A stretch of DNA of 64,000 nucleotides from Lysobacter sp. (GTDB taxonomy: Bacteria; Pseudomonadota; Gammaproteobacteria; Xanthomonadales; Xanthomonadaceae). The notes beneath the pieces were generated by a model. That model saw nothing but the letters and a program-made list of their open reading frames with translations, ran no database searches and was not told the DNA's origin. Below are positions 9,552 to 18,900 of this stretch, piece after piece; position 1 is the first letter of the stretch; every line of letters starts with the position of its first letter. The stretch is from assembly GCA_011526085.1 (NCBI GenBank), contig WYBC01000031.1:1-64000 (forward strand). Reading direction: 5' to 3'. The translations under genes were made by a program, and so were the position numbers.

Positions 9552-10088
9552 TCAGCCGAACAGATCGCCGCTGCCGCCCGCCGGCAACGCGCCTTCGAGT
9601 CGCAGCAGCGCTTCCTTGATCGGCAGGCCGCCGCCGAAGCCGGTGAGGTTGCCGTCGGCGCCGATCACGCGATGGCAGGGCAGTACGATCGGCAGCGGAT
9701 TGCGGCCGTTGGCCGCGCCCACCGCACGCATCGCATCAGGCTTGCGGATCGCGCGCGCGAGTTCGCCGTAGCTCCAGGTCGCGCCGAACGGAATCGTCGC
9801 CAGCGCGTTCCAGACCCGCAATTGGAATTCGGTGCCGCGCGGCGCCAGCGGCAGGTCGAAATCGCGACGCGTGCCCTCGAAGTATTCGCGCAGCTGCCGT
9901 GCGGCGAGCGCGAGGATCTCCGCCGCCGTGCCTTCCGCGCCGGGCACCCAGCCCGCGCGATCCACCGGATGCCGGTTGCTCGGGAATTCGATGTGGCGCA
10001 GGCCCTCGACGTCGGCGGCCAGCACCAGCGTGCCGATCGGCGTGTCGAGCGTGTCCATGTAAAGGATGTCCATGTACTGCATGCTCAT
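9552..10088 (-). CDS. ogt: Methylated-DNA--protein-cysteine methyltransferase
   Basis: A 178-residue suicide enzyme that moves the alkyl group from O6-alkylguanine to its own Cys. The active-site motif [11 protein letters not shown] is present, followed by [15 protein letters not shown], and the helix-turn-helix region [19 protein letters not shown]. Start ATG 10088 overlaps the TGA of the upstream Ada/AlkA fusion by 4 bp (ATGA). The pair gives what a complete Ada protein plus AlkA would provide in other bacteria. Confidence 0.95.
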   Translation of the reverse strand: MSMQYMDILYMDTLDTPIGTLVLAADVEGLRHIEFPSNRHPVDRAGWVPGAEGTAAEILALAARQLREYFEGTRRDFDLPLAPRGTEFQLRVWNALATIPFGATWSYGELARAIRKPDAMRAVGAANGRNPLPIVLPCHRVIGADGNLTGFGGGLPIKEALLRLEGALPAGGSGDLFG

Positions 10089-11611
10089 GCGGCGTCGTTC
10101 ACGGCGATGGGGCTCACGGCGAGGTCCGCGGGAAGATGCCACAGGTGCAGCACCGCGTACGCGCGCCACGGCCGCCACGCCTGCGAGCGCGCTTCGGTCG
10201 CGCGTTCGCTCAGCCGCGTCGCGCCCAGCGCCACGCCCAGTCGCTGCTGCAGCACCAGATCGCCGGCCGGGAAGGCATCGGGCATCGCCATGCCGCGCAT
10301 CGCGATGTACTGCGCCGTCCACGGGCCGATGCCCGGCAACGCGACGGCGCGTTCGACGAAATCCTCCAGCCGCTGCCCGCCCGCGAACGACAGCCGGCCC
10401 TCGCCGACCGCGGCGGAGACCGTGCGGATCGTCGCCGCCCGCGCCTTCGGCAGGCCGATGTCTTCCAGCGTCGCGTCGCGCAGCGTGTCGGGCGAAGGAA
10501 ACGCGCGATCCAGCCCGTCCGGCGCATCGGCCGGCATCCGCAGCGGCGTGCCCCAGCGCTCGACGATGCGCCGCGCGAACGTGGTCGCGCCGGCCACGCT
10601 GATCTGCTGGCCCAGCACCGCACGCACCGCGAGTTCGAAACCATCCCAGCCGCAGGGCACGCGCAGGCCGGGATGGCGGTCCAGCGCGCGCGCGAGCAGC
10701 GGATCCTGCGCCAGCGTGGCGCGGATCGCGCGCGGATCGGCATCGAGATCGAACATCCGGCGCACGCGCCGCACGACATCGGGGATCGTTTGCGGCGCGA
10801 CGCCGCCGATCTCCAGCGACAGTTCCGGTTTGTCGTCGATCGCGCGCACGCGGATCCAGCCGGCGCTGCCGTCCGCATTCGGAATCGCGCGTTCGTAGCG
10901 ATCAGCACCGACAAGCTCGATGCCCGGGATCGCGCGCTTCGCGATGAACGCCAGCAGCAGCGGAAAATCCAGCGGCGGCCGATACCCCAGCCGCAGCCGC
11001 AGCGTGCCGAGCGGCAGCGCGTCGGCCGACTTCGATCGACGGATCGCGTTCGGCGCCATCCCACAACCCTCGCGGAACGCCGCGTTGAAACGGCGGATGC
11101 TGTTGTAACCCGCCGCGAGCGCGACATCGGTCACCGGCAGCGCGGTTTCGGTGAGCAACTGTTTCGCCAGCAGCAGGCGTCGCGTCGCGTGCACCGCATG
11201 CGGCGTCGCACCCACCTGGGCAACGAACACCCGCTGCAGCTGCCGCGCGCTCAGGCCCACGCGCGCCGCCAGCGCATCCACGCGCTCGTCCTGCAGCGCA
11301 CCTTCCGCGATCATCACCAGTGCCCGCCGCACGCTGTCCTCGCGCACCTGCGCGAAGGCCTCCGGCGACAGCTCCGGCCGGCAGCGCAGGCACGGCCGAT
11401 ACCCCGCCGCCGACGCCGACGCCGCATTGGGATGGAAGCCGATGTTCTCCCGCTTCGGCGACGGCGCGGGGCACACCGGCCGGCAATAGATCCCGGTGCT
11501 GCGCACCGCGATGAAGAACACCCCGTCGAACCGATGATCCTTCGCCGCCATCGCCCGCAGGCAGACCTCGCGGGGCGGCAGGGCGGGGTGGTGGTCGGGG
11601 GTGGTGGTCAT
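10085..11611 (-). CDS. Ada N-domain / AraC HTH / AlkA DNA glycosylase fusion
   Basis: A 508-residue fusion for repair of alkylated DNA. Residues about 15-85 are the Ada metal-binding domain (four Cys in IYCRPVCP and PCLRCRPEL) that accepts methyl groups from phosphotriesters. About 90-190 is an AraC-type HTH ([27 protein letters not shown]). About 205-500 is AlkA with its N-terminal domain and the HhH-GPD motif [16 protein letters not shown] followed by PDAFPAGD, whose last Asp is catalytic. The Ogt domain of a full Ada is missing but supplied by the overlapping next gene. The frame also allows TTG-like starts 6 codons upstream; ATG 11611 is preferred. Probably self-regulated by methylation. 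Confidence 0.93.
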   Translation of the reverse strand: MTTTPDHHPALPPREVCLRAMAAKDHRFDGVFFIAVRSTGIYCRPVCPAPSPKRENIGFHPNAASASAAGYRPCLRCRPELSPEAFAQVREDSVRRALVMIAEGALQDERVDALAARVGLSARQLQRVFVAQVGATPHAVHATRRLLLAKQLLTETALPVTDVALAAGYNSIRRFNAAFREGCGMAPNAIRRSKSADALPLGTLRLRLGYRPPLDFPLLLAFIAKRAIPGIELVGADRYERAIPNADGSAGWIRVRAIDDKPELSLEIGGVAPQTIPDVVRRVRRMFDLDADPRAIRATLAQDPLLARALDRHPGLRVPCGWDGFELAVRAVLGQQISVAGATTFARRIVERWGTPLRMPADAPDGLDRAFPSPDTLRDATLEDIGLPKARAATIRTVSAAVGEGRLSFAGGQRLEDFVERAVALPGIGPWTAQYIAMRGMAMPDAFPAGDLVLQQRLGVALGATRLSERATEARSQAWRPWRAYAVLHLWHLPADLAVSPIAVNDAA

Positions 11612-12016
11612 GGGGATAGCGTAGACCACTGGGGTGGGGGTGACTGGCCGTTTTCGGACATGGCTGCCATCAGCGGAATGGTTTCGTAGGGCGGGCCCTG
11701 GGCCCGCCGATATCGGAGCGGGTGAGATGGGGGATGCGGTGGGGGTGGAGGGCTTGCAGGGTGTGTTCGAGATCGCGAGGACGGGTAGTGTTGTGATCCT
11801 GTCATCTCAAACAGGTGGTGCGTCATTGGATTTGTTGGGAAGTGGTGCCGTAGATCAAGCCGGTGCATCTCGCGTGGGACTTTGCGGTGCTCTGGTTAGC
11901 TTGTTTTCTCGAAAGGTTTTTGCGATTGACCCTTTGATAGGCCTGTGGCAGCCTCAGTACTGTGCCCCGTTTTGGGGTGTGGTCGTAGTTAGGCGACAGA
12001 TAGGAAACCATTCGAT
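11612..12016. other. Intergenic region with GC-palindrome and composition shift
   Basis: 405 bp between diverging genes, no convincing gene. Contains the perfect inverted repeat GGCGGGCC-CTG-GGCCCGCC at 11690-11708. Base composition falls markedly from about 11770 toward the low-GC DUF4062 gene, so the left edge of the acquired segment probably lies near here. Confidence 0.6.
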
Positions 12017-12955
12017 ATGGCCAAGGTAAGGTATCAGATATTTTTAAGCTCGACTTTTCGCGATCTCAAAGACGAGCGTCAGGCTGTTGTGGATGCTGTT
12101 TTGAGCATCGGGCACTTTCCCTCTGGGATGGAGCTTTTCCCGGCCTCTGATGCCACCCCGTGGGCACTTATAACAAGGGTGATCGACGATTCAGACTACT
12201 ACGTCTTAATATTAGGTGGCACCTACGGATCTACTGACAGCAGTGGAATAAGTTATACGGAGCGCGAGTTCGATTATGCCGTTAAAAAGGGAATTCCTAT
12301 TCTCGCATTCCTGCACCAGAATCCAGCAGACATACCAGCCGGAAAAACAGAAATCGAAAAGAATGCAAAAAAGAAGTTGGATGTCTTTCGGAAGAAGGTT
12401 CAGATGCGACATTGCAAATATTGGACTACGCCGCACGACCTGCAGTACAAGGTCGCAGTTGGTCTTGTTCAGGAAATCAACGTTAATCCAACCGTAGGAT
12501 GGGTGCGTGCTAACGAAGGCTTTGATGCTGCCATCATTAGCCAAGCGAGCGAAATCAAGAAGGCGTTAGAAGAAACAAAAACAGAACGAGATCTTCGAGA
12601 GAAAGCCGAGAATCGAATCCTGGATTTAGAAAAGGAGCTGGAAACGCTTAATCGGCGACTAGCTGATCGAGCTTTGGAATTTAGCTTGGAGGCACTAGGA
12701 GATCAAAAAGTTAATCCCTATGTAGGGCTTTCGCTTCCGCCTAGTTTTATACTTGAAAGCGCAGAAGACATTTTGATCGGAAAAACGGATCAATTAAGTG
12801 GCTTTGTTATCTGGTCAGAAACGCCGCAAGGACATAATTTTTGGTCAGAGGAAAATGCCAACATAAATGAAGGTATGCCGCTATCTGACAAGGCTAAAAA
12901 AGCGCTTAACGACATGATCAGGTTGGCTTCGAGACGAAGCAAGTGGCCTGTTTAA
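12017..12955 (+). CDS. DUF4062 domain protein, low-GC, probably acquired
   Basis: A 312-residue soluble protein. The first 100 residues carry the DUF4062 hallmark YQIFLSSTFRDLKDERQ, then GMELFPASD, YYVLILGGTYGS and SYTEREFDYA. This domain is known as an N-terminal module of NACHT/STAND-type signalling proteins and stand-alone proteins; its biochemical role is not established. Residues about 180-220 form a predicted coiled coil (EETKTERDLREKAENRI), followed by an unrecognised C-terminal region. Codon use and GC are far lower than in all neighbours (AT-rich third positions), a sign of transfer. There is no partner ATPase next to it. A defence or stress-signalling role is only inference. Confidence 0.85.
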   Translation: MAKVRYQIFLSSTFRDLKDERQAVVDAVLSIGHFPSGMELFPASDATPWALITRVIDDSDYYVLILGGTYGSTDSSGISYTEREFDYAVKKGIPILAFLHQNPADIPAGKTEIEKNAKKKLDVFRKKVQMRHCKYWTTPHDLQYKVAVGLVQEINVNPTVGWVRANEGFDAAIISQASEIKKALEETKTERDLREKAENRILDLEKELETLNRRLADRALEFSLEALGDQKVNPYVGLSLPPSFILESAEDILIGKTDQLSGFVIWSETPQGHNFWSEENANINEGMPLSDKAKKALNDMIRLASRRSKWPV

Positions 12956-13035
12956 GGCCGGGCCTGAAGGCCCTCCTACGAGAGCGCGGTCTCGAAGGCC
13001 GTACGCCAAATTTCGGAAAAGCAGAAGATCGTTCT

Positions 13036-13064
13036 CCCGGGTGCGCGCTTTGCGCTTACCCGGG
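13036..13064. repeat. Hairpin repeat at 3' junction of the low-GC gene
   Basis: CCCGGGT (13036-13042) and ACCCGGG (13058-13064) flank an inner GCGC-TTT-GCGC dyad. Lies between the converging DUF4062 and TetR genes. Such short CCCGGG hairpins are common dispersed elements in this bacterial family; it may also end transcription from both sides. Confidence 0.55.
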
Positions 13065-13073
13065 CTACGGGAC

Positions 13074-13673
13074 TTACCTGGGCGACGAAGCATCCACCGC
13101 CAAGCCCTCCAGTAATCGCCGCAACGCCCGCGCATGCAGGGCGCGGAATTCCTTCGCATCGCAGCTGAACCGCCCCGCGCGATAGAGCGCGATGAGGCCG
13201 TGCGAGTGGGCCCACAGCGTCAGCGCGACTTCCCAGGGGTCGTCCTGTTTCAGCGCGCCGGCGGTTTGGGCGTCGGCCACCGCGTCGGCGACTTCGTTGA
13301 GCGTGGGCGAGCGGCGGGCGCGGAAGTCGTCGGGGTAGCGGCGGGCGTCGTCGCGGCGGGCGGAGAAGGCGTGGTCGAACAGATGCGGGTAGGCGAGGGC
13401 GTAGTCGAGGTAGATCTCCTGCAGCGCGACGATGCGGGTCATCACGTCGGGGCCGGTGTTGCGGGCGTGCCAGTGGTGCGCGATCTCCTGGAAGCTGTCG
13501 TCGCAGATGCGTTTCAGCAGGGCGTCGCGGTTGGGGAAGTGGCGGTAGATCGCCATCGGCGTGATGCCGACCTCCTGCGCGATGCGGCGCATGGTCATGG
13601 CCGTCGCGCCTTCGCGTTCGAACACGACGCGGGCGGCGTGGAGGATGCGGTCGGCGGTGGCGGGCTGCGTCAT
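13074..13673 (-). CDS. TetR-family transcriptional regulator
   Basis: A 199-residue repressor-type protein. The N-terminal HTH is clear: [20 protein letters not shown], then [20 protein letters not shown] and NRDALLKRI. The C-terminal ligand domain includes [18 protein letters not shown] five codons earlier (13688) is possible; the ATG at 13673 is preferred. Divergent from hutU with about 157 bp between, so it might regulate hutU or itself; no ligand can be assigned. Dyad DNA over its start suggests self-regulation. Confidence 0.9.
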   Translation of the reverse strand: MTQPATADRILHAARVVFEREGATAMTMRRIAQEVGITPMAIYRHFPNRDALLKRICDDSFQEIAHHWHARNTGPDVMTRIVALQEIYLDYALAYPHLFDHAFSARRDDARRYPDDFRARRSPTLNEVADAVADAQTAGALKQDDPWEVALTLWAHSHGLIALYRAGRFSCDAKEFRALHARALRRLLEGLAVDASSPR

Positions 13674-13689
13674 GTCTACAGCGTACACA
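13673..13689. promoter_or_regulatory. Candidate TetR operator
   Basis: Dyad TGT-n-TAC-nnn-GTA-n-ACA, 17 bp, overlaps the start of the TetR gene and faces the hutU promoter region. Spacing and symmetry fit TetR-family sites; only inference. Confidence 0.4.
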
Positions 13690-13829
13690 ATCCGCGGCCG
13701 GACGCTACGGAATCAAGCACTTGCGATGAGGCGGGGCATCGAAGCCGGCACTTTCGCTGGTGGGGTCGGGAAACGCGGCGCGATAATTTCCGCATCGCCA
13801 CCCGCGCCGTGCGCGCAAGGACATCCGCC

Positions 13830-15515
13830 ATGACTCCGTCGATCCCGTTCGGTTCCAACCGCCACGACCCGTCCCGCAAGATCCGCGCCCCGCGCGGCGC
13901 GGAGAAGACCTGCAAGTCGTGGCTGACCGAAGCCGCGTACCGGATGATCCAGAACAACCTCGATGCCGAGGTCGCGGAGCGTCCGGAAGATCTGGTGGTC
14001 TACGGCGGCATCGGCCGCGCCGCGCGCGACTGGGCCTGCTACGACGCCATCCTGGAATCGCTGCGCAACCTCGAAGACCACGAAACCCTGCTGATCCAGT
14101 CGGGCAAGCCGGTCGGCGTCTTCCCCACGCATTCGGACGCGCCGCGCGTGCTGATCGCCAATTCCAATCTGGTGCCGCACTGGGCCACGTGGGAACACTT
14201 CCACGAACTGGATAAGAAGGGCCTGATGATGTACGGCCAGATGACCGCCGGCAGCTGGATCTACATCGGCAGCCAGGGCATCGTGCAGGGTACCTACGAA
14301 ACCTTCGTCGAAATGGGGCGCCAGCATTACAACGGCGACCTCACCGGCAAGTGGATCCTCACCGCCGGCCTCGGCGGCATGGGCGGCGCGCAGCCGCTGG
14401 CCGCGTCTCTGGCCGGCGCGTGTTCGCTGAACATCGAATGCCAGCAGTCGCGCATCGACATGCGCCTGCGCACGCGTTACGTCGACGAGCAGGCGACTGA
14501 TCTCGACGACGCCCTCGCGCGGATCGAGACATACTGCGCGGCCGGCGAAGCGAAATCGATCGCGCTGCTCGGCAACGCCGCCGAGATCCTGCCCGAGCTC
14601 GTTCGCCGCGGCGTGCGTCCGGACGCGGTGACCGACCAGACCTCCGCCCACGATCCGCTGCACGGCTATCTGCCCGCGGGCTGGACGCTGGAGCAATGGT
14701 TCGACAAGCAGAAGACCGCGCCGGAGGAAGTCGTCGAAGCCGCCAAGCACTCGATGCGCATCCACGTCGAGGCGATGCTGCATTTCGAGGACATGGGCAT
14801 CCCCACCTTCGATTACGGCAACAACATCCGGCAGATGGCGTTCGAGGTCGGCTGCAAGGATGCCTTCGATTTCCCCGGCTTCGTCCCGGCCTACGTGCGT
14901 CCGCTGTTCTGCCGCGGCGTCGGCCCGTTCCGCTGGGTCGCGCTCAGCGGCGATCCCGAAGACATCGCGAAGACCGACGCCAAGGTCAAGGAACTCATCC
15001 CCGACGACGCGCACCTGCATCGCTGGCTCGACATGGCGAAGGAACGCATCCGTTTCCAGGGCCTGCCCGCGCGCATCTGCTGGGTCGGCCTCGGCCTGCG
15101 CCACAAGCTCGGCCTCGCCTTCAACGAAATGGTGCGCAACGGCGAACTCAAGGCGCCGATCGTGATCGGTCGCGATCACCTCGACAGCGGCAGCGTCGCT
15201 TCGCCCAACCGCGAAACCGAAGCGATGCAGGACGGCAGCGATGCGGTCAGCGACTGGCCGCTGCTCAACGCGATGTTGAACGTCGCCGGCGGCGCGACCT
15301 GGGTCAGCCTGCACCACGGCGGCGGCGTCGGCATGGGCTTCTCCCAGCACAGCGGCGTGGTGATCGTCTGCGACGGTTCGGCCGAAGCGGACAAGCGTAT
15401 CGCGCGGGTGTTGTGGAACGATCCGGGCACCGGGGTCATGCGCCACGCCGACGCCGGTTACGACATCGCGAAGGCGTGCGCGAAGGAGCAGGGGTTGAAG
15501 CTGCCGATGCTATAA
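13830..15515 (+). CDS. hutU: Urocanate hydratase HutU
   Basis: Converts urocanate to 4-imidazolone-5-propionate, the second step of histidine breakdown, using tightly bound NAD+. The 561-residue length and sequence are typical: [45 protein letters not shown] for NAD binding, [17 protein letters not shown] with the family signature, and the C-terminal [20 protein letters not shown] 13830 is the start that matches the family; the open frame extends upstream without support. It is 11 kb from hutI and hutF, so the pathway is split. A decayed copy of its C-terminal part lies at 18596-18768. Confidence 0.97.
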   Translation: MTPSIPFGSNRHDPSRKIRAPRGAEKTCKSWLTEAAYRMIQNNLDAEVAERPEDLVVYGGIGRAARDWACYDAILESLRNLEDHETLLIQSGKPVGVFPTHSDAPRVLIANSNLVPHWATWEHFHELDKKGLMMYGQMTAGSWIYIGSQGIVQGTYETFVEMGRQHYNGDLTGKWILTAGLGGMGGAQPLAASLAGACSLNIECQQSRIDMRLRTRYVDEQATDLDDALARIETYCAAGEAKSIALLGNAAEILPELVRRGVRPDAVTDQTSAHDPLHGYLPAGWTLEQWFDKQKTAPEEVVEAAKHSMRIHVEAMLHFEDMGIPTFDYGNNIRQMAFEVGCKDAFDFPGFVPAYVRPLFCRGVGPFRWVALSGDPEDIAKTDAKVKELIPDDAHLHRWLDMAKERIRFQGLPARICWVGLGLRHKLGLAFNEMVRNGELKAPIVIGRDHLDSGSVASPNRETEAMQDGSDAVSDWPLLNAMLNVAGGATWVSLHHGGGVGMGFSQHSGVVIVCDGSAEADKRIARVLWNDPGTGVMRHADAGYDIAKACAKEQGLKLPML

Positions 15516-15641
15516 GGCAGGCATAGTCTAAAGGCGTATTGGCTGATGCCTGCCTGAAGACTATCTGCATGCAAAGAACGCATTTCTGGAGTGGTTATGA
15601 GTTAAGACGACGATGAGAAGGGTGATACGCAGAAGTCGACC

Positions 15642-16199
15642 TTGACGGAAATGATCGTTTTCTGGTCTTTCATTGGCGGGATCGCATGTGCATTTGTCAT
15701 GGCATTCTTTGTTTTTCTTGCTTTGGTTCCACTGCCTGCTTTTGCTGTTGTTTATTGGCCAGATCTGCGGCAATTCATCATTGATAACGGTTTGGTGAGA
15801 TTGCTGTTCGCGCTTTCTCTTGTCGCAAGCGGGTTTGTGCTTTATCGATTTCGTGATCGAATGCCAAGGACCTATGCTTTTGTCGAGGCCGGTGTTGCTG
15901 TCTTTCTTGGTTGGGTGGCGTTGGGAAGTGAGTCGGCGGATCGGTTGACGGTAGCGATAGCGCTGATTACAGCTTGTTATATCGTCGTCAGAGCGGCTAC
16001 TCTCTATCATCAGGCCATCAAACCGATAGACAAGAAAGCGGTGAGGGTTGTTGTCTACAAAAACGACGTCAGGATCTTTACGGGAGAAGAACTGGAAGCG
16101 GTTATCCCCAAAGACCTAGGTCAGGTGGTCTACAAGATTCAGCTGCGTGATGTCAATGAGCGGATTTCTCGTATTGAGGAAAAATTGAATGACCAGTGA
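15642..16199 (+). CDS. Membrane protein of unknown function; 5' end probably broken
   Basis: About 185 residues with two to four hydrophobic segments (IVFWSFIGGIACAFVMAFF, VRLLFALSLVASGFVL, AGVAVFLGWVAL, IALITACYIVVRAA) and a charged C-terminal tail ending in a short coiled coil (NERISRIEEKLND). The only start with a good ribosome site is ATG 15597 (TGGAG at 15587-15591), but its third codon is TAA (15603). Reading through would give MS-stop-DDDEKGDTQKSTLTEM in frame with this protein. Either a C-to-T change killed the original start and translation begins at TTG 15642 or ATG 15651, or it is a sequencing error. Low GC suggests acquisition. Confidence 0.65.
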   Translation: MTEMIVFWSFIGGIACAFVMAFFVFLALVPLPAFAVVYWPDLRQFIIDNGLVRLLFALSLVASGFVLYRFRDRMPRTYAFVEAGVAVFLGWVALGSESADRLTVAIALITACYIVVRAATLYHQAIKPIDKKAVRVVVYKNDVRIFTGEELEAVIPKDLGQVVYKIQLRDVNERISRIEEKLNDQ

Positions 16200-16320
16200 T
16201 GCAGCCAGCAGAGCGCGAAGCGGCTCTCAACGGCACAGTCGGTCAACCCCAGGTACATTGTTTGGCTAATCCGCAAGGGTGAGTTGAGTGCGTCCAGCGT
16301 GAGTACGGATTGGAGATGTC

Positions 16321-16932
16321 ATGCAAGCCGACGAACGCCTGATCGCCGGACTCAAATCGATGCTGGTCACGGATTTTTCCGACCCTGCGACCCGGGAGGC
16401 GCAACACGATGCGGTCTACGAGACGCTGGCTGCGGTCGACGCGCACCTGAACGACATCAAGGATCGCGCCAACGGCTATCCGCGGGCGCCGATCGACGGC
16501 GCAGTCTTGTTCGCCGGGCGGCGCATGATCGATCTCACCGAGCGGCTGACCCTGCATTTCCGCGCCGCCGGTTGGTTGCGGAAGGAATTCCTCGCCAGTT
16601 GGTTGTGGGGCAAGGCGACGCTGGCGGTCTGCGCGCATTACCACCACATGGTCGGTCCCGCGATGCTGGCCTGCGCGGATTGCCACGAACGCCTGGGCGA
16701 GCCGGCCGAAGCCATCGACCGGTATGAAGCGGAGATCGACGATTTCATGTGGCTGCTCGATGCGTGGGCGCCGGAGACCGCCGCTCCTGCCGGCAATGAT
16801 CGCGTCGCGATCGAATGCCTCGGGCGCGCAGCGGAGCGTGTGCTTGCGCTGGATCCGGCCCGCGCAAACGCGGGTGAGCTGCGCACTGCGCTTTCGCGCA
16901 TCGATCGGCTGTTCGCCCGTTCAGTCAATTAA
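16321..16932 (+). CDS. Hypothetical alpha-helical protein
   Basis: A 203-residue soluble, helix-rich protein with GGAG five bases before the ATG. It has conserved-looking Cys/His content in the middle (AVCAHYHHMVGPAMLACADC), then a region resembling tetratricopeptide-type helices (ERLGEPAEAIDRYEAEIDDF, AAERVLALDPARANAGEL). No family is recognised. The neighbours are unrelated. GC content is typical of the chromosome, unlike the gene before it. Confidence 0.7.
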   Translation: MQADERLIAGLKSMLVTDFSDPATREAQHDAVYETLAAVDAHLNDIKDRANGYPRAPIDGAVLFAGRRMIDLTERLTLHFRAAGWLRKEFLASWLWGKATLAVCAHYHHMVGPAMLACADCHERLGEPAEAIDRYEAEIDDFMWLLDAWAPETAAPAGNDRVAIECLGRAAERVLALDPARANAGELRTALSRIDRLFARSVN

Positions 16933-17153
16933 CCCGCCAAGGCAGGCAAGGACTTCGCGCAGAGCGGTCCTGCGACAGTCTTCAGGAGCACGCGCCGGCT
17001 CCGCATCGGTGACGCGGAGCGGAAGCGAAGTCCATTGCTGCATTCAATGCGATGATCCGCCGGACAGGAATCCGGATCACGGCGGATGGCTCCTGCCGTA
17101 CCATGCGCCCGAGCCTTGCGTTCCCGACCGACCCATGAACGGATGGACCTCCG

Positions 17154-18578
17154 ATGACCACTGAACCGCAGTCCGCGCTCGACCCCTCGCCCTCGGCCTC
17201 GCTTTGGGCGGAGCTTCGCGACGCGATCCGCGGCACCAACGCCGACTACACCAGGATTCCGATGCGTCGGGCGGTGTTCCTGCTCGCGGTGCCGATGGTG
17301 CTCGAACTCGTGCTGGAATCCACGTTCGCGGTCGTCGACATCTGGTTCGTCGCCAAGCTGGGTTCGTCCGCGGTGGCGACGGTCGGGCTGACCGAAACCT
17401 TCCTGTTCCTGCTGTACGCGATCGCGATGGGCCTGGCGATGGCGGTCACCGCGGTGGTGGCGCGTCGCGTCGGCGAGGGCCAGCGCGAAGCGGCGTCGGT
17501 CACCGCGGTGCAGGCGATCCTGATCGCGCTGCTGGTCTCGGTGCCGTTCGCGGTGGTCGGCATCGTCTGGGCGCAGGACCTGCTGCGGTTGATGGGGGCC
17601 GATGCATGGACGCTGCAGCACGGCTACGGCTACATGCAGTGGATGCTGGGCGGCAACGTCGTGATCATGCTGCTGTTCGTGATCAACGCGATCTATCGCG
17701 GCGCCGGCGATGCCGCCATCGCGATGCGCGTGCTGTGGGTGGCGAACGGCCTGAACATCGCGCTGGACCCGATCCTGATCTTCGGCTTGGGTCCAATTCC
17801 GGCGATGGGCATCGAGGGCGCGGCGATCGCGACCAACATCGGCCGCGGCGCCGGTGTGGCGATGCAGTTGTGGATACTGTTCCGCGGCGGCCATCACATC
17901 CATGTGCTTTCTTCGCAGTTGGCCCTGCACAGCGCGATCCTGCTCAACATCGTGCGTACGTCGCTCGGTGGCATCGGCCAGATGATCATCGCGATGACTT
18001 CGTGGATTTTCCTGATGCGGATCCTCGCCAACATCGGTAGTGAGGCGGTCGCCGGTGCGACCATCGCGATCCGGATCATGATGTTCGTGATGATGCCGGC
18101 CTGGGGCATGTCGAACGCGGCCGCCACGCTGGTGGGCCAGAACCTCGGCGCGCAGCAGCCCGGTCGCGCCGAAGCGTCGGTGTGGCGGATCGGCTGTTAC
18201 AACATGGCCTATCTGATCGCGGTGTCGGTGGCGTTCTTCCTGTTCCACGATCGACTGATCGCGATCTTCAGCGACGATCCGGCGGTGATCGCCATCGGCG
18301 GCGAGTGGCTGCGGATCCTGTCGTATTCGTTCTTCGTCTACGGCTGGTGGATGGTGACGGTTCAGGCGTTCAACGGCGCCGGCGACACCGCGACGCCGAC
18401 CAGGATCAACCTGGTGTTCTTCTGGCTGATCCAGATCCCGCTGTCCTACTTCCTGGCGATCAAGCTCGGCTGGCAGCAGTCGGGCGTGTTCTGGGGCGTG
18501 TTCGTTTCCGAGACCGCGGTCGGCCTGTTCACGCTGTGGCTGTTCACGCACGGCAAATGGAAGATGGCCAAGGTCTAG
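17154..18578 (+). CDS. MATE family multidrug/Na+ efflux transporter
   Basis: A 474-residue inner-membrane exporter of the MATE (NorM/DinF) family, driving out drugs or metabolites with an ion gradient. About twelve membrane segments can be followed, in two repeats (for example AVFLLAVPMVLELVLESTF and ATVGLTETFLFLLYAIAMG; NAIYRGAGDAAIAMR matches the family loop, repeated as VQAFNGAGDTATPTR). Length is normal. No regulator is adjacent. The substrate cannot be predicted. Confidence 0.93.
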   Translation: MTTEPQSALDPSPSASLWAELRDAIRGTNADYTRIPMRRAVFLLAVPMVLELVLESTFAVVDIWFVAKLGSSAVATVGLTETFLFLLYAIAMGLAMAVTAVVARRVGEGQREAASVTAVQAILIALLVSVPFAVVGIVWAQDLLRLMGADAWTLQHGYGYMQWMLGGNVVIMLLFVINAIYRGAGDAAIAMRVLWVANGLNIALDPILIFGLGPIPAMGIEGAAIATNIGRGAGVAMQLWILFRGGHHIHVLSSQLALHSAILLNIVRTSLGGIGQMIIAMTSWIFLMRILANIGSEAVAGATIAIRIMMFVMMPAWGMSNAAATLVGQNLGAQQPGRAEASVWRIGCYNMAYLIAVSVAFFLFHDRLIAIFSDDPAVIAIGGEWLRILSYSFFVYGWWMVTVQAFNGAGDTATPTRINLVFFWLIQIPLSYFLAIKLGWQQSGVFWGVFVSETAVGLFTLWLFTHGKWKMAKV

Positions 18579-18900
18579 CCTGTCGCCTGCCGTACCGCGA
18601 TCTCTCGACAGGGACAGCGTCGCATCCCCAACCGCGAATCGGCCTGCACCACGGCGGCGGCATGGGCTTCTCCCGGCGCTGCGGCGTGGTCATCGTCCGC
18701 GACGGCTCGGCCGAAGCCGACAACCACATCGCCCGCGTGTTCTGGAACGACCCGGCACCGGCGGTGCCGAAACCGCTTGATTCGGCGCGGGGAACCTGTC
18801 GCGCCTTCAGGCGTTCCTGCAGCAGAGATGCCAATTTGCCCGGGTCGTCGGGTGGCTCATGCATACTGCGGGCACCGCCGTCCTCAGGAACACGAATCGC
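18579..18900. other. Intergenic stretch holding the hutU relic
   Basis: 322 bp between the MATE gene and the hydrolase gene. Besides the hutU fragment (18596-18768), nothing coding is supported; the remaining 130 bp is the leader of the downstream gene. Confidence 0.6.
18596..18768 (+). pseudogene. Decayed fragment of a second hutU
   Basis: Aligns with hutU in two blocks. The first, 18596-18638, matches hutU 15171-15217 with a 1-nt gap. About 90 bp is missing, and the second, 18640-18768, matches 15307-15437 with a 6-bp gap. The second block still translates in frame as LHHGGGMGFSRRCGVVIV and DGSAEADNHIARVFWNDP, against [19 protein letters not shown] and [18 protein letters not shown] in HutU. 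No start, active site or full domain is left, so it is not functional. Confidence 0.85.

Noticed and set aside
11690-11708. GC-rich palindrome as terminator of ada/alkA
   Set aside because: It lies upstream of that gene (which reads leftward), so cannot terminate it.
13713-15446. Antisense 577-codon frame over hutU
   Set aside because: hutU is unmistakable; the antisense product is a compositional shadow.
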